From positions 1 to 61,258 of the IMG/VR virus record IMGVR_UViG_3300034198_016947: DNA of 61,258 nt. One strand, 5' to 3'. The stretch comes from a virus. This document shows, one piece after another, positions 41,150 through 47,784 of the stretch. The stretch's first letter is position 1, and each line of letters starts with the position of its first letter. Made by a program: the position numbers and the translations under genes. The notes beneath the pieces are model-generated. The model worked only from the letters and a program-made list of their open reading frames with translations. It ran no database searches and had not been told where the DNA came from.

Positions 41150-41881
41150 TTATACCTCCCACCAATTGATGGGCTCTTGGTTTCTAGCCAGCAGAGCCTT
41201 GTTAATTTCATCAAAACAGTTGCTACCTACGAAAGCCTTCGCGTACTTGCTACATCTCGTTGCTGAATACTTACAGGGGTGTGAGTAAGCAAGCATAGTC
41301 ACCGTATCGGCTGGAACACGATAAACCTTTAGCACTTTCTTGAAAAACTTTCTAGCCTCGGCACCGAACGCAACAAGTACGGGATTGGATTCCTTAATCC
41401 GCTGCGCCAATTCCTCAGCTACTAACTCTTCCCATCCCAGGTTGGCGTGAGACATGGGTTGTCCCTCTTCAACAGAGAGGCGGGTATTAGTCAAGAGGAC
41501 ACCTTGCCTAGCCCACCCTTCAAGTGTCGCCCACTGGTGAAATACTTCGGGCGTGATAGTATCAAGCGCAGTCCGGCTAGCTTCTAAGACGATGTTACCA
41601 AAGCTAGAATTGTACCTGTTACCTTGCCACTCTTCCGCTATCCCAAACGCTAGCCCGTTGGCTTTGCCGGCTGAAGGGTAGGGGTCTTGGCCCAAAATGA
41701 TAACGCGAGTACTTGACACTGGTGTCAACTCAAAAGCATATAAGCGACGGTCTCTAGCCGGCAACCCGGGTAGCTGCATCAGTTCAGAAAGCGATAGCTT
41801 CTCGTTGGTAAGCGTACTTCCCAAATGCTTCCCGCGCGTTTCTGATAATTGTGTCAGCTGCTGGTGAAGAGTCGAGTTCAT
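41150..41881 (-). CDS. ung: Uracil-DNA glycosylase
   Basis: 243 residues from ATG 41881 (GAGGA upstream). UNG family signatures in order: VIILGQDPYPSAGKANGLAF (catalytic Asp66; the usual H in GQDPYH is replaced by Pro69), SFGNIVLE, GVLLTNTRLSVEEGQPMSH, GWEELV, VAFGAEA and YSHPCKYSATR in place of HPSPLS. It removes uracil from DNA, which argues against a uracil-substituted phage genome. The first 98 bases overlap the preceding 84-residue gene. A sigma-28-like motif lies inside the gene at 41304-41331. Confidence 0.88.
   Translation of the reverse strand: MNSTLHQQLTQLSETRGKHLGSTLTNEKLSLSELMQLPGLPARDRRLYAFELTPVSSTRVIILGQDPYPSAGKANGLAFGIAEEWQGNRYNSSFGNIVLEASRTALDTITPEVFHQWATLEGWARQGVLLTNTRLSVEEGQPMSHANLGWEELVAEELAQRIKESNPVLVAFGAEARKFFKKVLKVYRVPADTVTMLAYSHPCKYSATRCSKYAKAFVGSNCFDEINKALLARNQEPINWWEV
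41304..41331 (-). promoter_or_regulatory. Sigma-28-like motif inside UNG gene
   Basis: GTGC then TAAAGGTT (41324-41331), 12-base spacer, GCCGATAC (41304-41311). Same extended upstream GTGC as the intergenic copies. It could be an internal promoter for downstream genes or coincidence. Confidence 0.35.
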
Positions 41882-42038
41882 ATAGTTCCTCGCATAAATT
41901 ATTATAACTGTCACGAGATAGGTCGCCAATGTAATTGAAGGGATGTCTCGGGTAGAAGTACCTCATCAATTCAGTGTGAGCTTGGACAGCATCGTCAAGT
42001 ACAAGGTGGATGGTGTCTGGTACTAACTTGACAGTCAT
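41784..42038 (-). CDS. Hypothetical protein, 84 aa
   Basis: Start overlaps the previous stop (ATGA). Helical, with YFYPRHPFNYIGDLSRDSYN and an acidic middle. Its last 98 bases overlap UNG in another frame. Confidence 0.55.
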   Translation of the reverse strand: MTVKLVPDTIHLVLDDAVQAHTELMRYFYPRHPFNYIGDLSRDSYNNLCEELYELDSSPAADTIIRNAREAFGKYAYQREAIAF

Positions 42039-42193
42039 TGTAATACCCCCATAGTTTCGTCTATGTAAACTAGATGTCCCAGTCCGTTCAAGTCTCGCGC
42101 TACCTCTGCCGCTTGGCTGGCCGTTAGGTTGCGGCTATATAATATCCACGGAAAGTCATCGACCTCTGTCGCAAGGTATACTGCGTAGTTCAT
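42035..42193 (-). CDS. Hypothetical protein, 52 aa
   Basis: Start overlaps previous stop (ATGA) and end overlaps next start. Contains FPWILYSRNLTASQAAEVAR and LGHLVYIDE, a small alpha/beta fold of the type seen in short phage early proteins. Confidence 0.5.
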   Translation of the reverse strand: MNYAVYLATEVDDFPWILYSRNLTASQAAEVARDLNGLGHLVYIDETMGVLQ

Positions 42194-42387
42194 TTGCTGG
42201 TTCCTTTCTCTTGGCGGCCACGTAGTTTCTTGATGAAAGCTGCAGCCAGTACTATGTCATTGGTATCTAGTGGGTTATGGATTCGGTCTAGTACTAGATT
42301 AGATAGCCATTCTTGTTGTTCGGGGGTAACGTAAAGTAATTTGTTCTTAGTAGACATTGTTGATTCACTCCATCGATAGTTGTTCAT
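42190..42387 (-). CDS. Hypothetical protein, 65 aa
   Basis: ATG overlapping the upstream stop by one base (TAATG); a second ATG 30 bases on has GGAGTG upstream. YVTPEQQEWLSNLVLDRI and a basic end. No known domain. Confidence 0.5.
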   Translation of the reverse strand: MNNYRWSESTMSTKNKLLYVTPEQQEWLSNLVLDRIHNPLDTNDIVLAAAFIKKLRGRQEKGTSK

Positions 42388-42878
42388 TACGCTTTCTTTA
42401 GTTGACGTACATTGTTAGCGCGAATAGTATCAGGAACTTTTATCTTTCTTCGTAGTATCTCAGAAATCCTGTCAGCTATCGGTTGCCACTCATCACTGTC
42501 TCCGTCACTGTGTACGGTAATGGCATCGCCCAATCGGTACTTCAATATCAAGAGGCATGCCATAACCGCATCATCATAGTAGTTGCGATTGGTCTTACAG
42601 AAGTTGCTAGAATCATTTTGGTTGTAGTGTTCACGTAGGATGAAGTCTTCGCAGTCATTGCCCCTACTGCCGTTCAGTTTAATACCACCGTACTCGCCCG
42701 GCTTACAGTGTGCAGAGTAGCTGGACATAAAGCTACTGCCCAATTGAGAACGATTCTCATCTGCTAGAACGCGTATTACTTTCTGACATTCCAGTATAGC
42801 TTTCTGGTAGGTGGCTTCGAGTTCCTTAGCCTTGCCACGAGGCGCTTCGTTAAATGACCAGTAGTGTGAATATCCCAT
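42387..42878 (-). CDS. Conserved phage protein (MGYSHYW type)
   Basis: 163 residues. Begins MGYSHYWSF, a strongly conserved start of a phage and bacterial family of unknown function; also HCKPGEYGGIKLNG, CEDF and CKTNRNYYDDAVMACLLIL, also typical. Probably an alpha/beta domain. Confidence 0.65.
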   Translation of the reverse strand: MGYSHYWSFNEAPRGKAKELEATYQKAILECQKVIRVLADENRSQLGSSFMSSYSAHCKPGEYGGIKLNGSRGNDCEDFILREHYNQNDSSNFCKTNRNYYDDAVMACLLILKYRLGDAITVHSDGDSDEWQPIADRISEILRRKIKVPDTIRANNVRQLKKA

Positions 42879-42931
42879 GTTCTAACTCCCTTAAGTCCAC
42901 GATGGGCCCCGCATTCAGGCAGGGCGCGGGT

Positions 42932-43084
42932 TTAATTTGCTAGCGACAGGGTCCGGCTGCGCTCCACCAGGACCTCATAGTCCAGGTCGGTTAGGATGCG
43001 GCTGAACTCCATCGCCTCCTGTGCGTCTGCATGCTTGGCGTATATGGTCCAGCGGCCGTCGATTAGGAAGAGAACATTATACAT
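42932..43084 (-). CDS. Hypothetical protein, 50 aa
   Basis: ATG with GGAGG 4 bases upstream. LFLIDGRWTIYAKHADAQEA then ILTDLDYEVLVERS: a small beta-alpha-beta unit. Unknown. Confidence 0.55.
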   Translation of the reverse strand: MYNVLFLIDGRWTIYAKHADAQEAMEFSRILTDLDYEVLVERSRTLSLAN

Positions 43085-43129
43085 AAAGCCTCCAAGTTGA
43101 TTGGTTGGTTCGAATCGCTTGCACCGAAG

Positions 43130-43157
43130 GGTCAGCCCCTGCGTGAGGGGCGTGACC
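43130..43157. promoter_or_regulatory. Strong intergenic hairpin beside a 9-G tract
   Basis: GGTCAGCCCCT pairs with AGGGGCGTGACC (11 bp, one bulged G, 5-base loop), followed at 43164-43172 by nine G's. Without a U-run it is not a standard terminator; it may separate the DUF932-like gene from those downstream. Confidence 0.55.
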
Positions 43158-43185
43158 GCTAACGGGGGGGGGATACTGGCTGCTG

Positions 43186-43908
43186 TTACGCAGCAGCAAG
43201 TTCAAGAATAGTAGCAAGCATTACAGTGTCTCGGTCCAGGTGCGCTGTAGAGTTCCTACGGGCAGCTAGGCGGTCTTGTTCATTCAGGAAGTTGTAAAGA
43301 CCATACGCGGTACTGACATCATCTTCAGCGCGTGCAATGTTTAGCGAAATCTTCAGCTTATGTTTTTTGTGTTCACTGAATGGGAGAGCTTCAATAATTC
43401 GGAATGGGTTGACTGGCGTCTGTGCCGCTGCATTCAGGATAGCCTGTGCTTCGATGACCTTGGACCATGCAGCTGCGATGCTGCGGGAGAGTTGCCTCAG
43501 TTGTTCTACTGAACTAAGGCGGTGGTCTATGCTCCATTTCATTTGCTCGCCCACTGCCACAGTCAGTCCGTTGCTACATACAAGGCGATAGAATCCGATG
43601 AGTACCTTCAGCGAGCCACCCGAGAAGGTGCGGTCCTGAATCTGAATCTGAGGGAAGACGACGTCCCTATTCACGGTTACAGGTGTATTGCTACGGAATG
43701 TGTGCCAGTATACCGCGCCGCCTCCGTATTGTTTGGCTGCCTTGGTATGAGACTTATCCTTGGCTTGAGTCTTGACTGTGAAGGAAACGCCAGGGGCCAC
43801 ATTCTCCAGTGTTAAAAGGGTTACATTAATTAGTTCCGATTGGTCCAAGGTAGCTAGAGTTGGTCGGTTGAGGCCTTGACGAGTTTTGAAGACGATTTTG
43901 TTTGACAT
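43186..43908 (-). CDS. DUF932-like phage protein
   Basis: 240 residues. GGGAVYWHTFRSNTPVTVN, then IGFYRLVCSNGLTVAVG is the conserved L-x-C-S-N-G-L of the DUF932/plasmid-like family. Role unproven; members occur in phage and plasmid early regions. Sits directly behind its own sigma-28-like promoter. Confidence 0.6.
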   Translation of the reverse strand: MSNKIVFKTRQGLNRPTLATLDQSELINVTLLTLENVAPGVSFTVKTQAKDKSHTKAAKQYGGGAVYWHTFRSNTPVTVNRDVVFPQIQIQDRTFSGGSLKVLIGFYRLVCSNGLTVAVGEQMKWSIDHRLSSVEQLRQLSRSIAAAWSKVIEAQAILNAAAQTPVNPFRIIEALPFSEHKKHKLKISLNIARAEDDVSTAYGLYNFLNEQDRLAARRNSTAHLDRDTVMLATILELAAA

Positions 43909-43939
43909 ATTAAATCCCCTTGTGTTTTGTTATATTTCC

Positions 43940-43967
43940 CTATCGGCACATTCTGGCGAAGACTTTA
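43940..43967 (-). promoter_or_regulatory. Sigma-28-like promoter before DUF932-like gene
   Basis: Minus strand: TAAAGTCT (43960-43967), 12-base spacer, GCCGATAG (43940-43947). Overlaps the stop of the 69-residue gene and lies about 35 bases before the ATG. Confidence 0.55.
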
Positions 43968-44174
43968 GCTCTTTTTTAATCCCAGTTGTTTAGCTAGCTT
44001 CCTGTTGTGCTCCAGGCGGTCCCGCTCCATCCGCTCTTTGTTGGTCAGGTTGCGCTGCTCAATTTCTTTTAGCTGGTCCAGCAACCCGTCAATTTTGTCA
44101 AGCCGATTTTCGATTCGCTGCATTGGAGTTAGTTCCGGCTCGCGCTTCTGAAACAGGTTTATCACGTTGCTCAT
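43965..44174 (-). CDS. Small coiled-coil protein
   Basis: 69 residues. N-terminal VINLFQKRE, then a continuous charged helix (RIENRLDKIDGLLDQLKEIE, RDRLEHNRKLAKQLG). Coupled to the upstream gene by ATGA. Function unknown. Confidence 0.55.
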   Translation of the reverse strand: MSNVINLFQKREPELTPMQRIENRLDKIDGLLDQLKEIEQRNLTNKERMERDRLEHNRKLAKQLGLKKS

Positions 44175-44332
44175 AACTCAGTCCCTCCGGCCAGCTCGGC
44201 CTCAAGTAGATGGATTTCCAATTCGTCCAGGGTCCTTCCCAATTCGGGGGCGTATGCCGCTCGTATCATTCCGTCCTGGCCTATCTTGCATTTGACCCGC
44301 CCATATTGCATAGAGTAGATAAGTTCGTGCAT
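44171..44332 (-). CDS. Hypothetical protein, 53 aa
   Basis: ATG one base past the stop of the 49-residue gene. MHELIYSMQYGRVKCKIG, then a helix (LGRTLDELEIHLLEAELAG). Overlaps the next start (ATGA). Confidence 0.5.
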   Translation of the reverse strand: MHELIYSMQYGRVKCKIGQDGMIRAAYAPELGRTLDELEIHLLEAELAGGTEL

Positions 44333-44333
44333 T

Positions 44334-44483
44334 TCAGTCTAGCCCCCACCAACGAATTGTTATTTGATATTTATATGTGCCATCTGCCAATTGGACCTGC
44401 TGAACTGGCCCCACCGTACGGTCCGGCGCCGATTGGTACTGGAGACGGTAAGCTTCAGCTTCCTCGAGAGTATCGAATATCAT
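44334..44483 (-). CDS. Hypothetical protein, 49 aa
   Basis: ATG overlaps the upstream stop (ATGA). MIFDTLEEAEAYRLQYQ, then VQLADGTYKYQITIRWWG: helix followed by beta hairpin. No known family. Confidence 0.5.
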   Translation of the reverse strand: MIFDTLEEAEAYRLQYQSAPDRTVGPVQQVQLADGTYKYQITIRWWGLD

Positions 44484-45193
44484 GAGGCCACCCCCATAGC
44501 TGAAGGGTCGAACTTGCGAGACTTCGCACCGTGGATGACAAGGCCTATGAGGGGACTGGAGCCAAAGGCTGCGGGTGCGTCCGATTCTGAGGCGTCCTGA
44601 TAACCTGCCTTAATTAGCTCTTCACGGCTAGAGAAGATACGGCTGTGCGGCAGGGATTGGTCGATTTGCTTATCTGCAATACCGCCTAGCGATTGGATAA
44701 GGCGGAAGTTGGATGGCACAAGGCCTGCTTTATCTGTATCCCGGACCAGGGGAATCATCTTGGTGTACGCGTAGAATTTTACGCCCGGGTAGGATTTTGC
44801 AACCTGAAACCAGCTTATTAGATATACGAGGGAGTAGAAATCTCCAGAGTCATGAATACGTACAGCACGGGCGCCCTTCTTTACAGCCTTAGATACTTCC
44901 GCCACCATCATAGGTACAAAGTCAGGCTGCATGGTGGCAAGGAAGGCACGGGCCCTGCGGAGGACACCGGTCCGGAATGCCTGCTGGCCTACAGTAGCGT
45001 AACAGTAAGACTTACAAGCGCCGGCCATCGGGCAGTGCAGGATAGGGATGAGGTTAAAAGAAACGATGCCATCCTTAGCTAGCTTAGTATTGCCGTCCGA
45101 GAGGCGGTAGTCTGGCTCCAAAGTATCTAGGTTTATCGAGTATTTGTCCATAATGAATGCTTTGGTATTGAGGTAGATGAGTGAGTCTTTCAT
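44480..45193 (-). CDS. GP88-like protein with CPxxxxCxxxCYA motif
   Basis: 237 residues. CPMAGACKSYCYATVG (about residues 54-69) matches the cysteine motif of the phage gene-product-88 family, and RAVRIHDSGDFYSLVYLISW is the next conserved block. The three cysteines could hold a metal or Fe-S cluster. Enzymatic role unknown. First gene after the 45.24-kb sigma-28-like promoter. Confidence 0.7.
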   Translation of the reverse strand: MKDSLIYLNTKAFIMDKYSINLDTLEPDYRLSDGNTKLAKDGIVSFNLIPILHCPMAGACKSYCYATVGQQAFRTGVLRRARAFLATMQPDFVPMMVAEVSKAVKKGARAVRIHDSGDFYSLVYLISWFQVAKSYPGVKFYAYTKMIPLVRDTDKAGLVPSNFRLIQSLGGIADKQIDQSLPHSRIFSSREELIKAGYQDASESDAPAAFGSSPLIGLVIHGAKSRKFDPSAMGVAS

Positions 45194-45230
45194 AAATCCC
45201 CCATTGTTCTGTATTCTGTCTTGTACCAGC

Positions 45231-45257
45231 TTATCGGCATTCTGTGAAAAAACTTGA
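45231..45257 (-). promoter_or_regulatory. Sigma-28-like promoter before GP88-like gene
   Basis: Minus strand: TCAAGTTT (45250-45257), 11-base spacer, GCCGATAA (45231-45238). The -10 is a perfect match to the FliA consensus. Lies immediately after the stop of the DUF4258-like gene, about 37 bases before the next ATG. Confidence 0.65.
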
Positions 45258-45258
45258 G

Positions 45259-45594
45259 TTAAGCGGAAATCCGCGCTTTGTTCAGAGTCTTATGTGAGTC
45301 AGTCACCCGGTTAAGCCAGCACGTTACAACGAGCCAGGTCTCAGGGTCTTTTGGAACTAGAACGAGCACGCGGTCCCATGTGTCGCACTGCGCTTGTCTT
45401 ACCACAAGCTTGCTAGGTATGCCCGCAACCAGCTCAACCTCGACCAGGTCTCCCTCATTTACAGTTAGGTAGCTCGGCAGATGGATGCCCTTCGAGTCAG
45501 CCCGCTCCATGGCGTGCTTTGTGGCTCTTAGTTTCCTAGACTTGCAGGTGACTTGTGCTAGCTCGGGGTGCGTTTGGATGTTGAGGCGTTTCAT
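45259..45594 (-). CDS. DUF4258-like small protein
   Basis: 111 residues. LRATKHAMERADSKGI resembles the HAxxR...RGI helix of DUF4258-type small proteins, followed by two beta strands (SKLVVRQ, WDRVLVLVPKD) and TCWLNR. Several such proteins are RNase-fold toxins or unknown phage factors. A partial second copy lies 290 bases upstream. Confidence 0.5.
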   Translation of the reverse strand: MKRLNIQTHPELAQVTCKSRKLRATKHAMERADSKGIHLPSYLTVNEGDLVEVELVAGIPSKLVVRQAQCDTWDRVLVLVPKDPETWLVVTCWLNRVTDSHKTLNKARISA

Positions 45595-45755
45595 GCGTGG
45601 CTCCCTTCTGAGACAAGGCGGATGATGCAGTCCTTGATGTTCTGAATTCGCTCCATAACTTCTACCGGATTGTGGCTGGTGCTGAGTTCGGTCCTAAGAA
45701 CTTGCAAGGCGCCGACCAGGTAATCAAGCTCGTTTTGTTCATTTAGGTTATGCAT
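45591..45755 (-). CDS. Hypothetical protein, 54 aa
   Basis: ATG 45755 chosen because AAGGAG lies 5 bases upstream; longer frames have no such site. Helical, LDYLVGALQVLRTEL and IQNIKDCIIRLVSE. Overlaps the next start (ATGA). Confidence 0.55.
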   Translation of the reverse strand: MHNLNEQNELDYLVGALQVLRTELSTSHNPVEVMERIQNIKDCIIRLVSEGSHA

Positions 45756-45883
45756 ATAAACTCCTTGTTGGGTTCTCGCCGCGTACACAAATAGTAATGC
45801 AGACGGCGTGCCAACTCTCAACGTGTTAAAATTACTCGGAAACTCAGAAACAGGGTGTGTAGAAGGATTAGGCAGAAAATCGG

Positions 45884-46045
45884 CTAAAAGGGGCAAATTG
45901 GGGAAAACCTCAACGAATTCAATTGCAATCCTTGGATACCCTTCGAGCGAGCGCGCTCCATAGCGTGATTGGTTGCGCGTAGCTTGCGGGATTTACAGGT
46001 CATGCTAGCTAGTTCAGGGTGAGTCTGTATGTTAAGGCGTTTCAT
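45884..46045 (-). CDS. Truncated paralog of the DUF4258-like gene
   Basis: ATG with GGAGG 5 bases upstream. The first 37 codons read MKRLNIQTHPELASMTCKSR onward, matching residues 1-37 of the gene at 45594 with about five changes, then diverge into an unrelated 16-residue tail and TAG. A duplication followed by 3' loss; the ribosome-binding site is intact, so a 53-residue product is possible. Confidence 0.75.
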   Translation of the reverse strand: MKRLNIQTHPELASMTCKSRKLRATNHAMERARSKGIQGLQLNSLRFSPICPF

Positions 46046-46068
46046 GGCGACCTCCGGTTAGTGTTTCC

Positions 46069-46084
46069 TCTAGGGGGTCCAGAG
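46069..46084 (-). promoter_or_regulatory. Hairpin between first two minus-arm genes
   Basis: On the minus strand GGGGTC-TCTG-GACCCC, a perfect 6-bp stem after the 45-residue gene; no U-run. Probably a processing or pause site. Confidence 0.45.
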
Positions 46085-46098
46085 ACCCCGGCAGTTTC

Positions 46099-46236
46099 TC
46101 AGCGGCTAGCCCGGCGAGCTTCGACCATCTTAGCCATGGAGCGATTGGAGCGAAGGTCGTTAACGATTAACGCGGTGAAACCGGAAACGATGATAACTGG
46201 AAAGACCGTTGCTAGAAGTAGTAGTGCTAGGCTCAT
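46099..46236 (-). CDS. Small membrane protein, first gene of minus arm
   Basis: 45 residues; AAAGGAG lies 6 bases before ATG 46236. One membrane span residues 2-25 (SLALLLLATVFPVIIVSGF), then a basic cytoplasmic tail (RSNRSMAKMVEARRASR). Being the first product of the early arm, it may alter the host envelope at the start of infection; not proven. Confidence 0.65.
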   Translation of the reverse strand: MSLALLLLATVFPVIIVSGFTALIVNDLRSNRSMAKMVEARRASR

Positions 46237-46282
46237 GGTTGACTCCTTTGTTGTTGTGTGTCGTTCGCTGCTTACAAAGTAC

Positions 46283-46309
46283 TTATCGGTATTTTTATAG
46301 AAACCTTTA
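46283..46309 (-). promoter_or_regulatory. Sigma-28-like promoter, start of minus arm
   Basis: Minus strand: TAAAGGTT (46302-46309), 11-base spacer, ACCGATAA (46283-46290), with GTGC just upstream of the -35. About 47 bases before ATG 46236. Likely the main early promoter of the minus arm. Confidence 0.65.
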
Positions 46310-46329
46310 GCACTATTTGATAAATCTTT

Positions 46330-46347
46330 ATAAACACTGATGTTTAT
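46330..46347. promoter_or_regulatory. Perfect dyad upstream of the early promoter
   Basis: ATAAACA-CTGA-TGTTTAT, a 7-bp perfect inverted repeat 21 bases upstream of the -35 at 46302. Position suits an operator or activator site. The rest of 46348-46600 has no gene I can support. Confidence 0.45.
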
Positions 46348-46607
46348 CTATGGTTGAGTAGCCTAGCCTCCCGGCGGAGGGGTAAAATGTCAAGCAAGCC
46401 AGGGAGATAGTCAGAGCTAGTAGGTTAAGTAGCTGAAATCGTTGACGGTCGACTAATCGTCGGTGGATGGTCAGTGTCACCCCTCTTCTTATACCAGCCA
46501 CAGGGGAGGATGAACTGACAATAGACAAGTGCCGCCGTACCCCCGCCCCAAAACCAGGAATATCCCACTCCACACACGGGGTTAGCACACTTTCAGCCCC
46601 CCAATCC

Positions 46608-46636
46608 TTGACACAACACCAACTACCTGTTATTGT
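46608..46636 (+). promoter_or_regulatory. Sigma-70 promoter, start of plus arm
   Basis: TTGACA (46608-46613), 17-bp spacer, TATTGT (46631-46636); the ATG of the HNH gene follows 19 bases later with AAGGAG in between. Divergent to the sigma-28-like promoter at 46283. Confidence 0.75.
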
Positions 46637-46654
46637 TAAAGTAAGGAGAACCCT

Positions 46655-47311
46655 ATGGCACCGAGACGTAGTAATCATAAAGACAAGAAATATAACCACC
46701 TTACGATGCTCTATCCCATCCGTTCTGGGGGTAGAGGTAAGGGTATGTATTGGCTCGCCCAATGCGATTGCGGCAGGTTGAAGGAAGTACGGGGTACAGA
46801 AGCTGCCAATGGCTACATCAAAACGTGCGGAGGGTGCGAACATCACAAGGCATTGCTTCAAAGTAACGCTATGGACACTGCCCTCAAAGCGACAGGTAAG
46901 TTTTCTCGCATCGCCGGCCTCAGAGCGCAGCTCCGTCGCTACATCAAGTCGGCCCTAGATAGACAAATCATTTGGTCCCTAAGTCCCGAAGAGTTCTTAC
47001 AAATTGTAGAACAGGACTGTACCTACTGTGGGGCGGCTCCTCGCGTCTACAAGGCGAAGCAATTCGGCCGCAAGGGTAGGACCGTCAAGGCGTTAATGAA
47101 CGGTATTGACAGGATAAACAGTAAGCTCGGCTACAGTATGGACAACGTAGTTCCATGCTGTAGTGTCTGTAATAGAATGAAGATGGCCACTGATACAAAG
47201 ACCTTCCTCGACCACTGCACTATAATTGCTAGAAGACGCTTGACGATAGAGGAAGAGTCTGCTAAGGTAAGTACGTTCACCGAAGAGGCGACAAGACTGT
47301 CTGTAAGGTGA
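46655..47311 (+). CDS. HNH endonuclease, free-standing
   Basis: 218 residues. N-terminal zinc finger (CDCG, CGGC about residues 37-63), then CTYCGAAP, NGIDRINSKLGYSMDNVVPC and CSVCNRMKMATD: the treble-clef HNH with two CxxC pairs. A helical linker with basic residues separates the two. Typical of phage homing endonucleases that sit near packaging genes; some cooperate with terminase. No intron or intein surrounds it. Confidence 0.8.
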   Translation: MAPRRSNHKDKKYNHLTMLYPIRSGGRGKGMYWLAQCDCGRLKEVRGTEAANGYIKTCGGCEHHKALLQSNAMDTALKATGKFSRIAGLRAQLRRYIKSALDRQIIWSLSPEEFLQIVEQDCTYCGAAPRVYKAKQFGRKGRTVKALMNGIDRINSKLGYSMDNVVPCCSVCNRMKMATDTKTFLDHCTIIARRRLTIEEESAKVSTFTEEATRLSVR

Positions 47312-47784
47312 CATCGGGTTCCTAGTGTTCCCACGAACCGAGTGAAGAACTCCTGTTGAGCCAGTAACAAACTGGTTGCCCCTCACTTGCAAGTGTTCTA
47401 CCTAAGAATTCGAGACAGCTATCTAGAGTGATGCGAAGAAACTGGTCGGGTGTGGTTCGGAGTACTTTCACCGCCCTCAACCGACTCAGGAGCAGTAACT
47501 GGTGACGGTTACTTCAAAAGTCGAGTGGCACCCCAGCCTTCCCATCACAACACCTAGCAACTAACTACGACGGGTCAGATTCTGGCCGGACCTGTCACGC
47601 TTCTGCATCTCGCGAAGACATACTTGTACTAACTGGTATATCTGAAGAGGTTCAGAAGGGGCTGAACTATCTAGTCTCCGTTTCAGGAGCTAGTAGTAAC
47701 AACGAGCACAGCTGCTACTGGACACGTAGCTACTAGTACAGTATAGTACTGGTAGGTAGGTACCATTCTGTCTCGAGGAGAACC
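47312..47784 (+). ncRNA. Structured non-coding region before small terminase
   Basis: No supportable gene in 473 bases, but it is rich in short perfect inverted repeats: CCAGT-AACAA-ACTGG, CACTTGCAAGTG, AGTAAC-N8-GTTACT, GTTCAG-AAGGGG-CTGAAC and AGTAC-AGTATA-GTACT. The 15-mer GTAGCTACTAGTACA (47726-47740) is shared with the leader at 14705. Could be a structured leader, small RNA or packaging-site region. Function unassigned. Confidence 0.4.

Noticed and set aside
43106-43127. GGTTCGAATC resembling a tRNA T-arm
   Set aside because: The flanks do not pair as a T-stem on either strand and no acceptor, D or anticodon arms could be built around it.
47312-47784. Group I intron next to the HNH gene
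   Set aside because: No P7/R/S core sequences could be aligned and no gene is interrupted; only scattered hairpins are present.
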